Below, piece by piece: positions 30,861 to 43,389 of a stretch of 64,000 bases of DNA. Positions within the stretch are counted from its first letter, which is position 1; each line of letters begins with the position of its first letter. Where the stretch lies: contig WBZZ01001312.1 of NCBI GenBank assembly GCA_019918135.1, positions 1 through 64,000 of the forward strand, given 5' to 3'. Below the pieces are notes generated by a model, which was given only the letters and a program-made list of their open reading frames with translations, made no database searches and was not told the DNA's origin. Source of the DNA: Paulinella micropora (taxonomy: Eukaryota > Cercozoa > Imbricatea > Euglyphida > Paulinellidae). Made by a program: the position numbers and the translations under genes.

Positions 30861-31033
30861 GGGAGTACATAGGCCATCGGTCCTTTCCATGGGCTGATTG
30901 GTATAAAGCTCCTAGAGTAATGTTCTATGCCGTCACTTCCTTTATTCCACCGATTGGTGTGGAGACTTTCCTTATGGAATGGAGGACTGGATACACATGG
31001 CCTTTTGGCTCAGCAATTGGCAGGAGATACACT
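30860..31033 (+). repeat. Fourth (ATT)-flanked family, copy 2
   Basis: Almost identical to 29,528-29,715 but ending GGAGATACACTATTATT, probably the true 3' junction of the family. Confidence 0.7.
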
Positions 31034-31056
31034 ATTATTATTATTATTATTATTTT

Positions 31057-31322
31057 GGACACCGTGATAGCCCAGTGGTCAAGTTCTACCATCTGGGCCC
31101 TGTCGCCAGTTCGATTCCCGTCGGTGCCACCAGTATTTTCATTTAACATACCGATCCGTCTGGACCAGTATTTTCATTGAACATACCGGCCCGTCTGGAA
31201 GTGTTGGAACTGCCCTTGCGGGGGTGTCATTAGAGCTTATCGTCAATTCTTCGTACTCCCCTCACGGGTGAGACGATGGAGGCGCATGTGCAGAAATGCA
31301 TCAGCCATTGACAGAGAAGCAC

Positions 31323-31323
<1 letters not shown>
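31057..31323 (+). mobile_element. SINE subfamily A, two internal 35-bp units
   Basis: Full length. The two units differ by GATCCGTCTGG versus GGCCCGTCTGG. Tail (ATT)n to 31,390. Confidence 0.85.
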
Positions 31324-31390
<67 letters not shown>

Positions 31391-31632
31391 GTGGCACCGC
31401 GATAGCCCAGTGGCAAAGGTCTACCATCTGGGACCTGTCGCCAGTTCGATTCCCGTCGGTGCCAGTATTTTCAAAGGATATTTTCTTTGAAAGTATTGGT
31501 CTGTCTGGAAGGCTTGGAGCTGCCTTGCGGGGGTGTCAGTAGAGCCTATCGTCAAATCTTCGTACTCCCCTCGCGGGTGAGACGAGGAAGGCACATGTGC
31601 AGAAATGCATTCGCCATTGACTGAGAAGCACT
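31391..31632 (+). mobile_element. SINE subfamily B
   Basis: Full length, with a base change in the A box (CAGTGGCAAAGG). A very long ATT tail runs to 31,716. Confidence 0.85.
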
Positions 31633-31636
31633 ATTA

Positions 31637-31715
<79 letters not shown>

Positions 31716-31719
31716 GAAT

Positions 31720-31986
31720 GGACACCGTGATAGCCCAGTGGTCAAGTTCTACCATCTGGGCCCTGTCGCCAGTTCGATTCCCGTCGGTGCCACCAGTATT
31801 TTCATTGAACATACCGATCCGTCTGGACCAGTATTTTCATTGAACATACCGGCCCGTCTGGAAGTGTTGGAACTGCCCTTGCGGGGGTGTCATTAGAGCT
31901 TATCGTCAATTCTTCGTACTCCCCTCACGGGTGAGACGATGGAGGCGCATGTGCAGAAATGCATCAGCCATTGACAGAGAAGCACT
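31720..31986 (+). mobile_element. SINE subfamily A, two internal 35-bp units
   Basis: Full length, flanked by (ATT)n. Confidence 0.85.
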
Positions 31987-32014
31987 ATTATTATTATTAT
32001 TATTATTATTATTT

Positions 32015-32252
32015 TCTACATCTGGGCCCTGTCGCCAGTTCGATTCCCGTCGGTGCCACCAGTATTTTCATTGAACATACCGATCCGTCTGGACCAGTAT
32101 TTTCATTGAACATACCGGCCCGTCTGGAAGTGTTGGAACTGCCCTTGCGGGGGTGTCATTAGAGCTTATCGTCAATTCTTCGTACTCCCCTCACGGGTGA
32201 GACGATGGAGGCACATGTGCAGAAATGCATCAGCCATTGACAGAGAAGCACT
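32015..32252 (+). mobile_element. SINE subfamily A, 5'-truncated
   Basis: Begins TCTACATCTGGGCCCTG after an ATT run, so the A box is lost. Two 35-bp units. Confidence 0.8.
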
Positions 32253-32279
32253 ATTATTATTATTATTATTATTATTATT

Positions 32280-32491
32280 GGACACCGTGATAGCCCAGTG
32301 GTCAAGTTCTACCATCTGGGCCCTGTCGCCAGTTCGATTCCAGTCGGTGCCACCAGTATTTTCATTGAACATACCGGTCCGTCTGGAAGTGTTGGAACTG
32401 CCCTTGCGGGGGTGTCATTCGTACTCCCCTCACGGGTGAGACGATGGAGGCGCATGTGCAGAAATGCATCAGCCATTGACAGAGAAGCACT
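32280..32491 (+). mobile_element. SINE subfamily A with a 20-bp internal deletion
   Basis: Full-length head. The segment between GGGGGTGTCATT and CGTACTCCCC is missing about 20 bases present in other copies. The tail joins the composite element at 32,514. Confidence 0.85.
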
Positions 32492-32513
32492 ATTATTATT
32501 ATTATTATTATTA

Positions 32514-34074
32514 TCCCTGAAAGGTGTTGGTGAAGGGGGTGGGGGGTTTGGGGGGAGGGGGAAAATGAAAATTGTGTACCCCACCCATTCACCCACCCCC
32601 CTGATCGGCACCCCTGTCGGAATAAATCATGGTTTGTCGGAACGAGGAGGAGTTCGGAGCTCATATTTGCAGGGTGGTTAGCCCCAGACTCGATCTCGAT
32701 GCTGATATAATTTTTTTGGAATTCACGCAAATATTTGCGTTAGGGGAGTGTCCTGAATGCCAAACTTCCTTGTTTTTTTTTCGCACCCCAATCGGAATAA
32801 ATCATGGTTTGTGTGAACCAGGAGGAGTTGGGAGCTCATATTGACAGGGTGGCTAGTCACAGACTCAATGTTGATGCTGATATAATTTCTTTGGAATTCA
32901 CGCAAATATTTGCATTAGGGGAGTGTCCTGAATGCGAAAATTCCTTGCTTTTTTTTGGTCTATTTTCTGCACCCTCGTCGGAATAAATCATGGTTAGTGT
33001 GAACCAGGAGGAGTTGGGAGCTCATATTGACAGGGTGGCTAGCCCCAGACTCGATCTTTATGCTGATATACTTTTTGTGGAATTCACGCAAATATTTGCG
33101 TTAGGGGAGTGTCCTGAATGCCAAAATTCCTTGTTTTTTTGGCCTTTTTTTGCACCCCATCCCTATAAAATGTTTGTAGGAACCAGGAGGAGTTGGGAGC
33201 TCATATTGGCAGGGTAGCTAGCCCCAGACTCGATCTTGATGCTGGTATAATTTGTTTGGAATTCACGCAAATATTTCCGTTAGGGGAGTGTCCTGAATGC
33301 CAAAATTCTTTTTTTTTTACCAGTACTTGCCGGTGCATCCGGCAATTTGAAGGTACCCTGTCGACGGGGCAGGGGGGGTCCGGGGGGCCCTCCCCCCGGG
33401 AAGCCCAGCCCGGCGATTGTACGTGCCCGTTTTGGTCACGGGTGGCACACACAAACCAGAAAAATGAGGTCTTGTGCCACCAGCCACTCTCCGGCAATTG
33501 AACGTACCCTGTGGATGGGAAAGGGGGTCCGGGGGGCACTCCCCCCGGGAACCCAAGCACTGTGATTGTGCGTACCCGTTTTGGTCGCGGGTGGCACCCG
33601 CACACCAGAAAAATGAGGTCTTGTGCCACCAGCCGCCGTTTGCGCATACCAGAGGGAGTTAGCGGCTGATAGTTGGTGTATTCGATACTTCTTGATGAGC
33701 TCTCTTCGAAAATATAAGAAATATTGCGAGGGTTGGCCTACACACCAGAAAATTGAGGTTTTGCGCCACCAGGCGCCGTTTGCGCACACCCTAGGGAGTT
33801 TCAGGCTATTGTTTGGTGTACCCGACACCTCTGGGTGCGCTGACAAAAAAGTTTGGTGGCGGGTGGCATAAACACCAGAGATTTGAGGTTTCTGTGCCAC
33901 CAGAGCTTACACTTGAGTTTTGCTGGTACCTACGGCAATCGAACGTACCCTGTCGACGGGAAAGGGGGGCTCCGGGAGGCTCTCCCCCCGGCAACCCCAG
34001 CCCGAGGGGAGGGGGGCGGGGGGGTGCGCGAAGCGCACCGCAAACCATCCTTTCAGGTGTTGGCGCATCCCCTA

Positions 34075-34076
<2 letters not shown>
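32514..34076 (+). repeat. Composite (ATT)-flanked element, longest copy
   Basis: Starts CCCTGAAAGGTGTTGGTG. Four ~180-bp monomers follow (palindrome cores near 32,725, 32,900, 33,086 and 33,267; spacing 173-190 bp), then three CCGGCAATTGAACGTACCC-type blocks (33,335; 33,492; 33,932), unique sequence, and the GCGCGAAGCGCACCGC 3' end at about 34,026 before (ATT)n. Open frames here are short and cross repeat boundaries. Confidence 0.65.
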
Positions 34077-34113
<37 letters not shown>

Positions 34114-34116
<3 letters not shown>

Positions 34117-35506
34117 CCAAATGGCCTCAAGGCGTTAAACTGTGACGCCAACTCATAACCCTTTGGTGGTAGATGCTGGGGAGGAGGGTCGTTGCGCGCG
34201 TAAAAGATCTTAAACTCCGCATATGCTGGTTGATAGCCCAGGACCCAGCAGACACCAGATTGTTATGGGTGGGGTTTCGAGGCAGCTCTAGCAACCGCGC
34301 TTGGTGTATGCACTTGCACATTCGGTGACGTCTTGCAAGAGGTTGCTGGGACTGCGGAATAACCTCGGCTTAGTGCAGTCTTGCCCTCAGGAGCTCCATC
34401 GGTGGCCCCGATCATCAGGCGAGAGACTGACACGGGGGGGTGGAGGACCTCGAACAAGGGTATTGGAGGCTTATGTCCGTTCAGGATATGCCATTAGCTG
34501 CATCAGTACGCCTCAGACATAGTAAATCTGCCTTGGAGTGTTGACTGTGACATATTTGAGGGAAATCCCGATGAAAAAACCTAGTCACACTTGCTAAACA
34601 GAGTTCCAGCCCAATGGCCTCAAGGCGTTAAACTGTGACGCCAACTCATAACCCTTTGGTGGTAGATGCTGGGGAGGAGGGTCGTTGCGCGCGTAAAAGA
34701 TCTTAAACTCCGCATATGCTGGTTGATAGCCCAGGACCCAGCAGACACCAGATTGTTATGGGTGGGGTTTCGAGGCAGCTCTAGCAACCGCGCTTGGTGT
34801 ATGCACTTGCACATTCGGTGACGTCTTGCAAGAGGTTGCTGGGACTGCGGAATAACCTCGGCTTAGTGCAGTCTTGCCCTCAGGAGCTCCATCGGTGGCC
34901 CCGATCATCAGGCGAGAGACTGACACGGGGGGGTGGAGGACCTCGAACAAGGGTATTGGAGGCTTATGTCCGTTGAGGATATGCCATTAGCTGCATCAGT
35001 ACGCCTCAGACATAGTAAATCTGCCTTGGAGTGTTGACTGTGACATATTTGAGGGAAATCCCGATGAAAAAACCTAGTCACACTTGCTAAACAGAGTTCC
35101 AGCCCAATGGCCTCAAGGCGTTAAACTGTGACGCCAACTCATAACCCTTTGGTGGTAGATGCTGGGGAGGAGGGTCGTTGCGCGCGTAAAAGATCTTAAA
35201 CTCCGCATATGCTGGTTGATAGCCCAGGACCCAGCAGACACCAGATTGTTATGGGTGGGGTTTCGAGGCAGCTCTAGCAACCGCGCTTGGTGTATGCACT
35301 TGCACATTCGGTGACGTCTTGCAAGAGGTTGCTGGGACTGCGGAATAACCTCGGCTTAGTGCAGTCTTGCCCTCAGGAGCTCCATCGGTGGCCCCGATCA
35401 TCAGGCGAGAGACTGACACGGGGGGGTGGAGGACCTCGAACAAGGGTATTGGAGGCTTATGTCCGTTCAGGATATGCCATTAGCTGCATCAGTACGCCTC
35501 AGATAT

Positions 35507-35510
<4 letters not shown>
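34114..35510 (+). repeat. Near-identical tandem triplication of a 493-bp unit
   Basis: Units at 34,114-34,606, 34,607-35,099 and 35,100-35,510 (third incomplete). Only a few base differences are visible, for example GTCCGTTCAGG versus GTCCGTTGAGG, so the duplication is recent. Each unit ends in GGAGGCTTATGTCCG followed by CAGGATATGCC, resembling the LINE 3' tail; the third runs into (ATT)n. No convincing gene; three identical 64-codon antisense frames exist only because the unit repeats. Confidence 0.9.
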
Positions 35511-35539
<29 letters not shown>

Positions 35540-35541
35540 TT

Positions 35542-35772
35542 GGACACCGTGATAGCCCAGTGGTCAAGTTCTACCATCTGGGCCCTGTCGCCAGTTCGAT
35601 TCCCGTCGGTGCCACCAGTATTTTCATTGAACATACCGGTCCGTCTGGAAGTGTTGGAACTGCCCTTGCGGGGGTGTCATTAGAGCCTATCGTCAATTCT
35701 TCGTACTCCCCTCACGGGTGAGACGATGGAGGCGCATGTGCAGATTTGCATCAGCCATTGACAGAGAAGCAC

Positions 35773-35773
<1 letters not shown>
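35542..35773 (+). mobile_element. SINE subfamily A, full length
   Basis: Inserted in the ATT tract that ends the 493-bp array. A and B boxes intact. Confidence 0.85.
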
Positions 35774-35820
<47 letters not shown>

Positions 35821-36088
35821 GGACACCGTGATAGCCCAGTGGTCAAGTTCTACCATCTGGGCCCTGTCGCCAGTTCGATTCCCGTCGGTGCCACCAGTAT
35901 TTTCATTGAACATACCAGTCTATTTCTGGACCAGTATTTTCATTGAACATACCGGCCCGTCTGGAAGTGTTGGAACTGCCCTTGCGGGGATGTCATTAGA
36001 GCTTATCGTCAATTCTTCGTACTCCCCTCACGGGTGAGACGATGGAGGCGCATGTGCAGAAATGCATCAGCCATTGACAGAGAAGCAC

Positions 36089-36089
<1 letters not shown>
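35821..36089 (+). mobile_element. SINE subfamily A, two internal units
   Basis: Full length. The first unit has CAGTCTATTTCTGG, the variant also found at 19,055 (minus) and 28,110. Confidence 0.85.
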
Positions 36090-36128
<39 letters not shown>

Positions 36129-36134
36129 GTTATT

Positions 36135-36400
36135 GGACACCGTGATAGCCCAGTGGTCAAGTTCTACCATCTGGGCCCTGTCGCCAGTTCGATTCCCGTC
36201 GGTGCCACCAGTATTTTCATTGAACATACCGATCCGTCTGGACCAGTATTTTCATTGAACATACCGGCCCGTCTGGAAGTGTTGGAACTGCCCTTGCGGG
36301 GGTGTCATTAGAGCTTATCGTCAATTCTTCGTACTCCCCTCACGGGTGAGACGATGGAGGCGCATGTGCAGAAATGCATCAGCCATTGACAGAGAAGCAC

Positions 36401-36401
<1 letters not shown>
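36135..36401 (+). mobile_element. SINE subfamily A, two internal units
   Basis: Full length, flanked by ATT runs (one TTG interruption upstream). Confidence 0.85.
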
Positions 36402-36438
<37 letters not shown>

Positions 36439-36439
36439 G

Positions 36440-36671
36440 TGGACACCGTGATAGCCCAGTGGTCAAGTTCTACCATCTGGGCCCTGTCGCCAGTTCGATT
36501 CCCGTCGGTGCCACCAGTATTTTCATTGAACATACCGGCCCGTCTGGAAGTGTTGGAACTGCCCTTGCGGGGGTGTCATTAGAGCTTATCGTCAATTCTT
36601 CGTACTCCCCTCACGGGTGAGACGATGGAGGCGCATGTGCAGAAATGCATCAGCCATTGACAGAGAAGCAC

Positions 36672-36672
<1 letters not shown>
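36440..36672 (+). mobile_element. SINE subfamily A, full length
   Basis: Last SINE of the plus-oriented block. Its ATT tail (36,673-36,733) runs into the ATGT microsatellite. Confidence 0.85.
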
Positions 36673-37640
<968 letters not shown>

Positions 37641-37669
37641 TGACACACCCACCTACTGAAATCACTTTC

Positions 37670-38039
37670 CAAAAATTAAAACTGTGCAGTCAGTGGTAGA
37701 TATATGGACATTTAAAAAGAACTAAACACGAAAGACAAAAAGACACAAAGAAAGTTCACATCTACATCTGAAGGCAGCAGTCCGACTTTTTATGGCATGG
37801 TTTTCCTATTTGTCCAGAACTGACGTTTCGACTGTCCCGGAGTTGAACGTTATTTCACTTTGCCACACAAAAATTACTGAAACCATTCAGACTCAGACCC
37901 ACTATTCAAAGGGGACCACACCTACTCACGTGCACTGGTAGAATTAAAGGGTGGGAGGGGTCAAAAAGTCCGGTCTCCGGTGTGCTTCACTCTTATTGTG
38001 TTATGCTTTGCTCACCCTCTCCCTCTACCTACCTTCCCT
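37670..38039. repeat. Repeat related to 17,640-17,850, then G-rich patch and YR-repeat-like end
   Basis: 37,735-37,790 matches the sequence upstream of the host gene. AAAGGGTGGGAGGGG at about 37,948 and the TATGCTTTGCTCACCCTC stretch resemble the two ends of the direct repeats at 39,810-40,256 and 44,367-44,695, with the middle missing. Confidence 0.5.
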
Positions 38040-38072
38040 CCAGGTTCGTCCATATATTAGGGAACAACCTGG
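38040..38072. other. Imperfect palindromic site, orientation 1
   Basis: CCAGGTTCGTCC, eight bases, then GGGAACAACCTGG. Arms of about 12 bp with an asymmetric core. The site at 40,257-40,287 is the same sequence in reverse-complement orientation. Confidence 0.7.
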
Positions 38073-39170
38073 CACCACAACTACCTAAATTCTGCCTATT
38101 TCTATTCTATCTAGACTCGAAATAAATTCACAACGGACACCCAACAATCATGCTTCTCTATGTAATAATGCTCACCGATTCAAAATCATACATAATTATC
38201 ACTGTACTTATACACAAATTACAGTAATAACCGCTGGTATCTCCCAGTTTTGCCACACGCAGTGGGCAAGAGATAAGAATAATGGAATGATAATGTATAA
38301 GATGTAATCATAACTAGATCCAATCACCTCACGATCCATATTCTTACACACACAGCCCACCAAGGCAAGAAAGCACAGAAACGCAAGAGAGCAACACATG
38401 TGCTCACAGTAATAAGCATAAACACGTACAGCATGCAACACACGCTCCTCAAAACACCCTAAAGTAGGTAACAGAACTCACATGTACAACCCAGTCAACC
38501 AACACAGAAATAAGTGTTATATGAAACTCCTACATGAACCAGTAACACAAACAGCACCAACCACTTTCAAAAGCGATATCACCATATAAAGCAAGCGAAA
38601 TAGTGTACCACAGTACTATCATTACCCTCGTGATCATCGTTCTCCAAATATGCATACCGATCATCAGACACACATTCAAAGTATCACACCCTTACACATC
38701 TCCTTGGACAACCGCACAACTAGCCACTCAATAAATAACGTTAGCAGACTCATCAATATATTTACAGTGCCACCTTTAAGCTCACTCATCATACTTATCA
38801 TCGTCACACTACGCATCACAATACAGCACATTACGTACACCTACCACAGGGAACGCATAAGGGACATGCACTAACTCACTTCACACCACATCCAGATGCA
38901 TACAAATCCAACCTACAGTGATACCTGACGATAACAAGCACCCGCCACACCATATAACTGCACTCCCTAGCCAGTCACTACCACTCTCAAACATATTCCC
39001 CACTCTATAATAGAATCACTCGCACGCACGCCCCGACCTCGCGAACATCCATACACGGTGTCAGTGATAGTTCTTCATACACACACTTCAATCCTTGTTG
39101 TAGCACATTATGTCACCAATTCATGCTCTCATAGGCGACATCTGTACTACATATCATCAGTTGAAGTTTC
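38073..39170. repeat. A/C-rich ~1.1-kb noncoding unit, copy 1
   Basis: Plus strand very poor in G. It shares a chain of landmarks with 40,288-41,395: TCGAAATAAATTCACAACGG, CAAGGCAAGAA, AACGCATAAGGGA, CTTCAATCC and CTCTCATAGG. No open frame is conserved between the copies, which argues against a gene. Confidence 0.75.
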
Positions 39171-39809
39171 GAGCTGACAGCGCGTTCACACAAACAGGAA
39201 GTACTGTTTTACCTGACCTTCCAATACAATCTGCCCATGTGTGCAGGACCTTTTACCGCGTTTAAACGCGTCCTTAAGTTGAACTTGAGCTAAACTGCCT
39301 ATCCTTATACATGTTTGGGTATTAGCAAAAATAAAACAAAAAGTGATAACGAAAATAATATTAAAACCAACTAAAACAATAACAAATTCATCATATCACA
39401 AGCGTAACATTCAGCAACCCAACAATTCATCGCTCCAAAAATCCAGATATTATCTAAATTAGTAATCGGAAACACCTCCTATAGTCAGGGACTCAACAAC
39501 ATAAAATCTGCACATTTTCGAATTTTTTCCGCAATATTATTATAACTTCTTACTCACGTCATTATCAAAACGTCACCTGTGATCATGCGATCCAGTCCGA
39601 CAACTTTCCAATCCGTTCCTGTTCTTTTCCCCGTTCCCAAAATATACAAATCAGTACCTTCCACAAGCAATTTCAACCATCCAGCGCAGTTACTTGCACC
39701 ACAACTACCGTATCGCCAGTTCTTGATTTATCACTTGTCTCTTCTCCCAGACCAGCCCGTACCGTGTCATGTTTGCAGGTAACAAGGCTCATACAAAACT
39801 ACATAGTTG
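39171..39809. other. AT-rich spacer without a recognisable gene
   Basis: One 67-codon plus frame at 39,579-39,782 has no features. Nothing else is seen. Confidence 0.5.
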
Positions 39810-40256
39810 CAAAGGGTGGGTGGGTGGGAATAAAAGAACACTCGAAACAAGAATTGCTCTTCTTGTGTTCGAGGAACTTGCGAAAGTGACGAGAACAATG
39901 TAAGCGTAAAATCATTTCTTTTATTTGCGCGACCATGTCGCAACTTATTCTAGATGTTCTCAAACATAATTTATTTAGTTCGGATTATTTAGAGTGGCTA
40001 AAGATGAGCCACTTTTAAGAGTTTCTTAGTGTATTTTAGGCCGGAACGGCTGTATTGCCCCAAAGAGTTGCAGTTTATACTGCAATCATGTACTATCAGC
40101 GCTAACGCAACAAATATGCCGAAATTCAGACACTTATCATTGCTGAAATTCAGACACTTGTTATGTTCCGGTCTGAGGTTGCAAAATAGGTGTTGTGTTA
40201 CACCCTGTTCACACAAACACTATTTTGCTACCCTCTTCCTATGCTTGCATTCCCCT
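39810..40256. repeat. Direct repeat related to the YR retrotransposon ends, isolated copy
   Basis: Starts with AAAGGGTGGGTGGGTGGG, then CTTGTGTTCGAGGAACTTGC, TCGCAACTT, TTTTAGGCC, and ends CACAAACACTATTTTGCTAC and GCTTGCATTCCCC. It is collinear with 44,367-44,695 and 49,540-49,920 but lies outside the element, like a solo terminal repeat. Confidence 0.7.
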
Positions 40257-40287
40257 CCAGGTTGTTCCCTAATAAGGACGAACCTGG
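40257..40287. other. Imperfect palindromic site, orientation 2
   Basis: CCAGGTTGTTCCC, then AATAA and GGACGAACCTGG. It is the reverse complement of the site at 38,040-38,072 apart from core length, although both flanks keep the same orientation. Confidence 0.7.
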
Positions 40288-41395
40288 TTTGGGGTTTCTA
40301 TTTGCTACTCTACCACTACCACTGCCTAGATTCAGCCTATTTCTATTGTATCTAGACTCGAAATAAATTCACAACGGATACACCCAATAACTAGAATAAC
40401 CATGTTTCATACATAATAATACACACCGAACCATATGCAAATGTCACCGCACATATATACAGAGTACAACGGGTATTCCTGGTGCGTCTTCCAGTTGTGC
40501 CACACTCAACGAGATAAACAGAATAAGATGATAAAACATATTCATAGGTAGGTCCGACGTTCTCCATGATACAACAAGATCTACCCTGCTCCTAACACAA
40601 CCCACCAAGGCAAGAAGTCATACAACGCAAGGGAGCAACCCATACATAGATTGTATCAAGTATAAACACGTACAGCATACAACATCCATCCATCACAACA
40701 CTCCGGATGAGACGGCAAAACTCACCAACGCATGCACACGTTAGTTAAGCTACACAGAATGAGTGTCATATAGCCCAGCTCCTACCTAAACGAATAACCA
40801 ACACACAGTCAACCTCATTCAAAATGATATCATCACATAATGCAAACGACATGACGTAACCACAGTTCTATCAGCCCATGATGACCATCACAATCTAAGT
40901 ATGCACAACAACCACCAGACACTCAGTCAAGACATAACACTCCCGCAACATCTCATTGAACAACCACACATTACCCACACTGAAAATGACTAAATACATG
41001 AAGTAGACGAATCAATACATCCACAGCACTACTTCGCGTTAAGTCATCAATCAATACGCATAACGTGTGCAACACAGATAACACACACTCGCAAGGAACG
41101 CATAAGGGAATTGTACTAACTTCCTTCACAACACATCCAAATCCACATAATTCAACCCACAGTAGCGCCTGACACTAACAAACATCCGCTCAGCTTATAA
41201 AGGCACTTCCCATACAGATACGATCGTCACCTTCCCAAACCCACTCCCACCCACCACAATAAAACCACCCGTACACAACTATATGACTTCAAACTCACAC
41301 GCTGCTAGTGATCATTCATAATACAGACACTTCAATCCCTGTTATAACACATTAAGCTTCCACAATACACACTCTCATAGGTAACATCTCGGCCA
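40288..41395. repeat. A/C-rich ~1.1-kb noncoding unit, copy 2
   Basis: Diverged direct copy of 38,073-39,170, displaced by about 2.2 kb. It ends CTCTCATAGGTAACATCT immediately before the Copia integrase remnant. Confidence 0.75.
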
Positions 41396-41419
41396 CGTGT
41401 CAATGGCGCTGGAGAAGGA

Positions 41420-42315
41420 TTGAGTGGGGACAGTCCTGGAAAGTTTCCCCGTCCGGTCTACAATGGCTATAACTATCTGCTTTTGTTTGTGGATGATGCT
41501 ACTCGCTGCTTGTTTGCGTTCCTATTACGTGAGAGGACGGCTGAGGTATGCGTTGGTCATCTACGTTATGTCATGACATTGGGCAAAACGCATGCTGGTG
41601 CTACTGAAGCAATTTCGTTCGGATGGGGAGTGGATTTCAACTGCACTGCATGACCATCTGCGATAAGGGAGTTCTACCTCTACGGGGCAAGTACGATCCT
41701 AATAAGAATGCGATTGCAGAGTCCTGGTTGAAGCAGGTGTTTCGAATTGCAAGGGCGTTGATGCTGGCGCGATGTGTACCTTACCAGTTTTTGGGCTACG
41801 CTGCTCTTCATGCAGTCTTCATCATCAGCGCTGTTCCCTACAAGGAGGGCAAGCCACAGTATGAGATGTTCTTCAACCGTGCATTGCCTCACATCTCGTT
41901 TTGGCACGTTTATGGATGCCTCTGCTATCGACACCTGGGGAGCCACAAGAGTCGTTCGAATACATCGGAGTTGGCTGTGTACCTCGGACATTCCCTGGAG
42001 ACGTCGTCGTACTACGTGTGGTCTACGACTGCAAGGAGGGTGGTTGACGAAAAGCATGTGGAGTTTGTGGATCATGTGGCTGGTTGGCCAGCTATCTACC
42101 CGCGTGGTGGAGTCGCCAGGACCCTCATCACTGATTTCGTAGTGGGCGACCTGGAGAGGCACAGTGCCATTCCAGATTGGCGGAATTACTTCGGTGTGGA
42201 AGAGTGGGAGCTCTTACGTGCTGTTGAAGCGACTGCAGAAGCGGGTCTTCGAGTGGAAGACGAGGGAGATGGTCGAAATCATGCACAGCAAGGTGTTTTT
42301 CAACCGACAACGTAA
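41420..42315 (+). pseudogene. Copia integrase remnant
   Basis: Two overlapping frames (41,420-41,653 and 41,623-42,315) are joined by a frameshift near 41,640. Visible: YNYLLLFVDDATR (first catalytic Asp), NKNAIAESWLKQVF (catalytic Glu), and the Copia-specific C-terminal features FWHVYGCLCYRH and ELAVYLGHS. The second catalytic Asp is not clear around the frameshift. The N-terminal HHCC zinc region is missing. Confidence 0.8.
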
Positions 42316-42382
42316 CTTGCTGGTATCAGAGTCGATAACCCCATTCGCAAGTACCACCATCCCCCCCGACCTCGATCTACGT

Positions 42383-43341
42383 TCAGGCTTCGAAGTAATG
42401 ATCCTTGGGAATGTAGTCTACCGGCATACGTAAATATACCGGAGTATCACGCTTGGCTTTCAAGAAAGCAGACTCATCATCTCCCGCCTCCAAGAACACA
42501 CGCTGAAGAGTAGCTAAGGCGAAGATAGTGCGAATTGCCAGCTCATTCGGCGTCGGTATGACAACGTCACCAGAATCGATCCCCTTTCGTTGCATGAAAC
42601 CCTTCGCTGCTACTCTAGACTTTTGTTCAATACACTCCTCCCCCTCAATTTGTCAAAGTCAGCAAAACGCACTCTGATGATCCGTGTGCACTTCGGTACG
42701 TCTTGCTTGCGAACAAGCTTGACAGCCCCCAGCTTTAAATGCTTCTGAATGTCTGCCAGACGTGATTCAACAAACCGAGGGGCCTTGTTGGCCTCCCTCA
42801 CCGGAACCGGCACCGTAATAACCATTAGAGTACCAGGCGAGTGACGAGCCTTATCCAAGGGATCCCCATAGAGCAAAAAATCCGCAGAGGAGACATCTGG
42901 GGCAACATCCTCCCCCTCAAGGTCGTAGAAGTTCAACAGAGGCAAGTCAGACTGACCAGCAGACACATAGCAACTCCGAACATCGTCGCCCTTCTGCCTC
43001 CTCACCCTCCTAGCCCCGTCTGGCACAACGTTCTGAATACTCACAACAGCGCCATCCCATTGCTGCGGAACCCCCTTGTTGCTCGACACAGCCGAACGAG
43101 AAGCAGCCTGCACGAGGGGGACGTCGTCATCACTAGACTCTGGATCCCCATCCCCCCCAACCCGCAAAGAGGGAGCATCACCACCACCTGCAAGAGGGCG
43201 ACTTCTGTCCTCTGTTGCAACGGATGTCGAACCAACCCCAGACGAAGCAACCCCAAAAGACACACGACTCCCAACGGAAGACAACGACGACTCCACCTCT
43301 GTCAGTCGAGAAAAATCCGTTGGGGCGGCACCCAACACCAC
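42383..43341 (-). pseudogene. Copia linker and reverse-transcriptase N-terminus, inverted
   Basis: Minus-strand frame 43,341-42,610: Ser/Asp-rich linker, then SRLADIQKHLKLGAVKLVRK and IIRVRFADFDK. It continues in a second frame (42,595-42,383) with KGIDSGDVVIPTPNELAIRT, ALATLQ and VYLRMPVDYIP, the usual start of a Copia reverse transcriptase up to the M-P strand. It is oriented against the integrase and RNase H parts on either side. Confidence 0.7.
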
Positions 43342-43389
43342 ACTTTCCTCGCCATTTGTCGGTCAAATTGCGACCTCGACTAACGAGGC

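Noticed and set aside
28983..36672. tRNA genes
   Set aside because: The tRNA-like heads have A and B boxes, but the anticodon and T stems do not fold properly, and each head is followed by the same SINE body and ATT tail.
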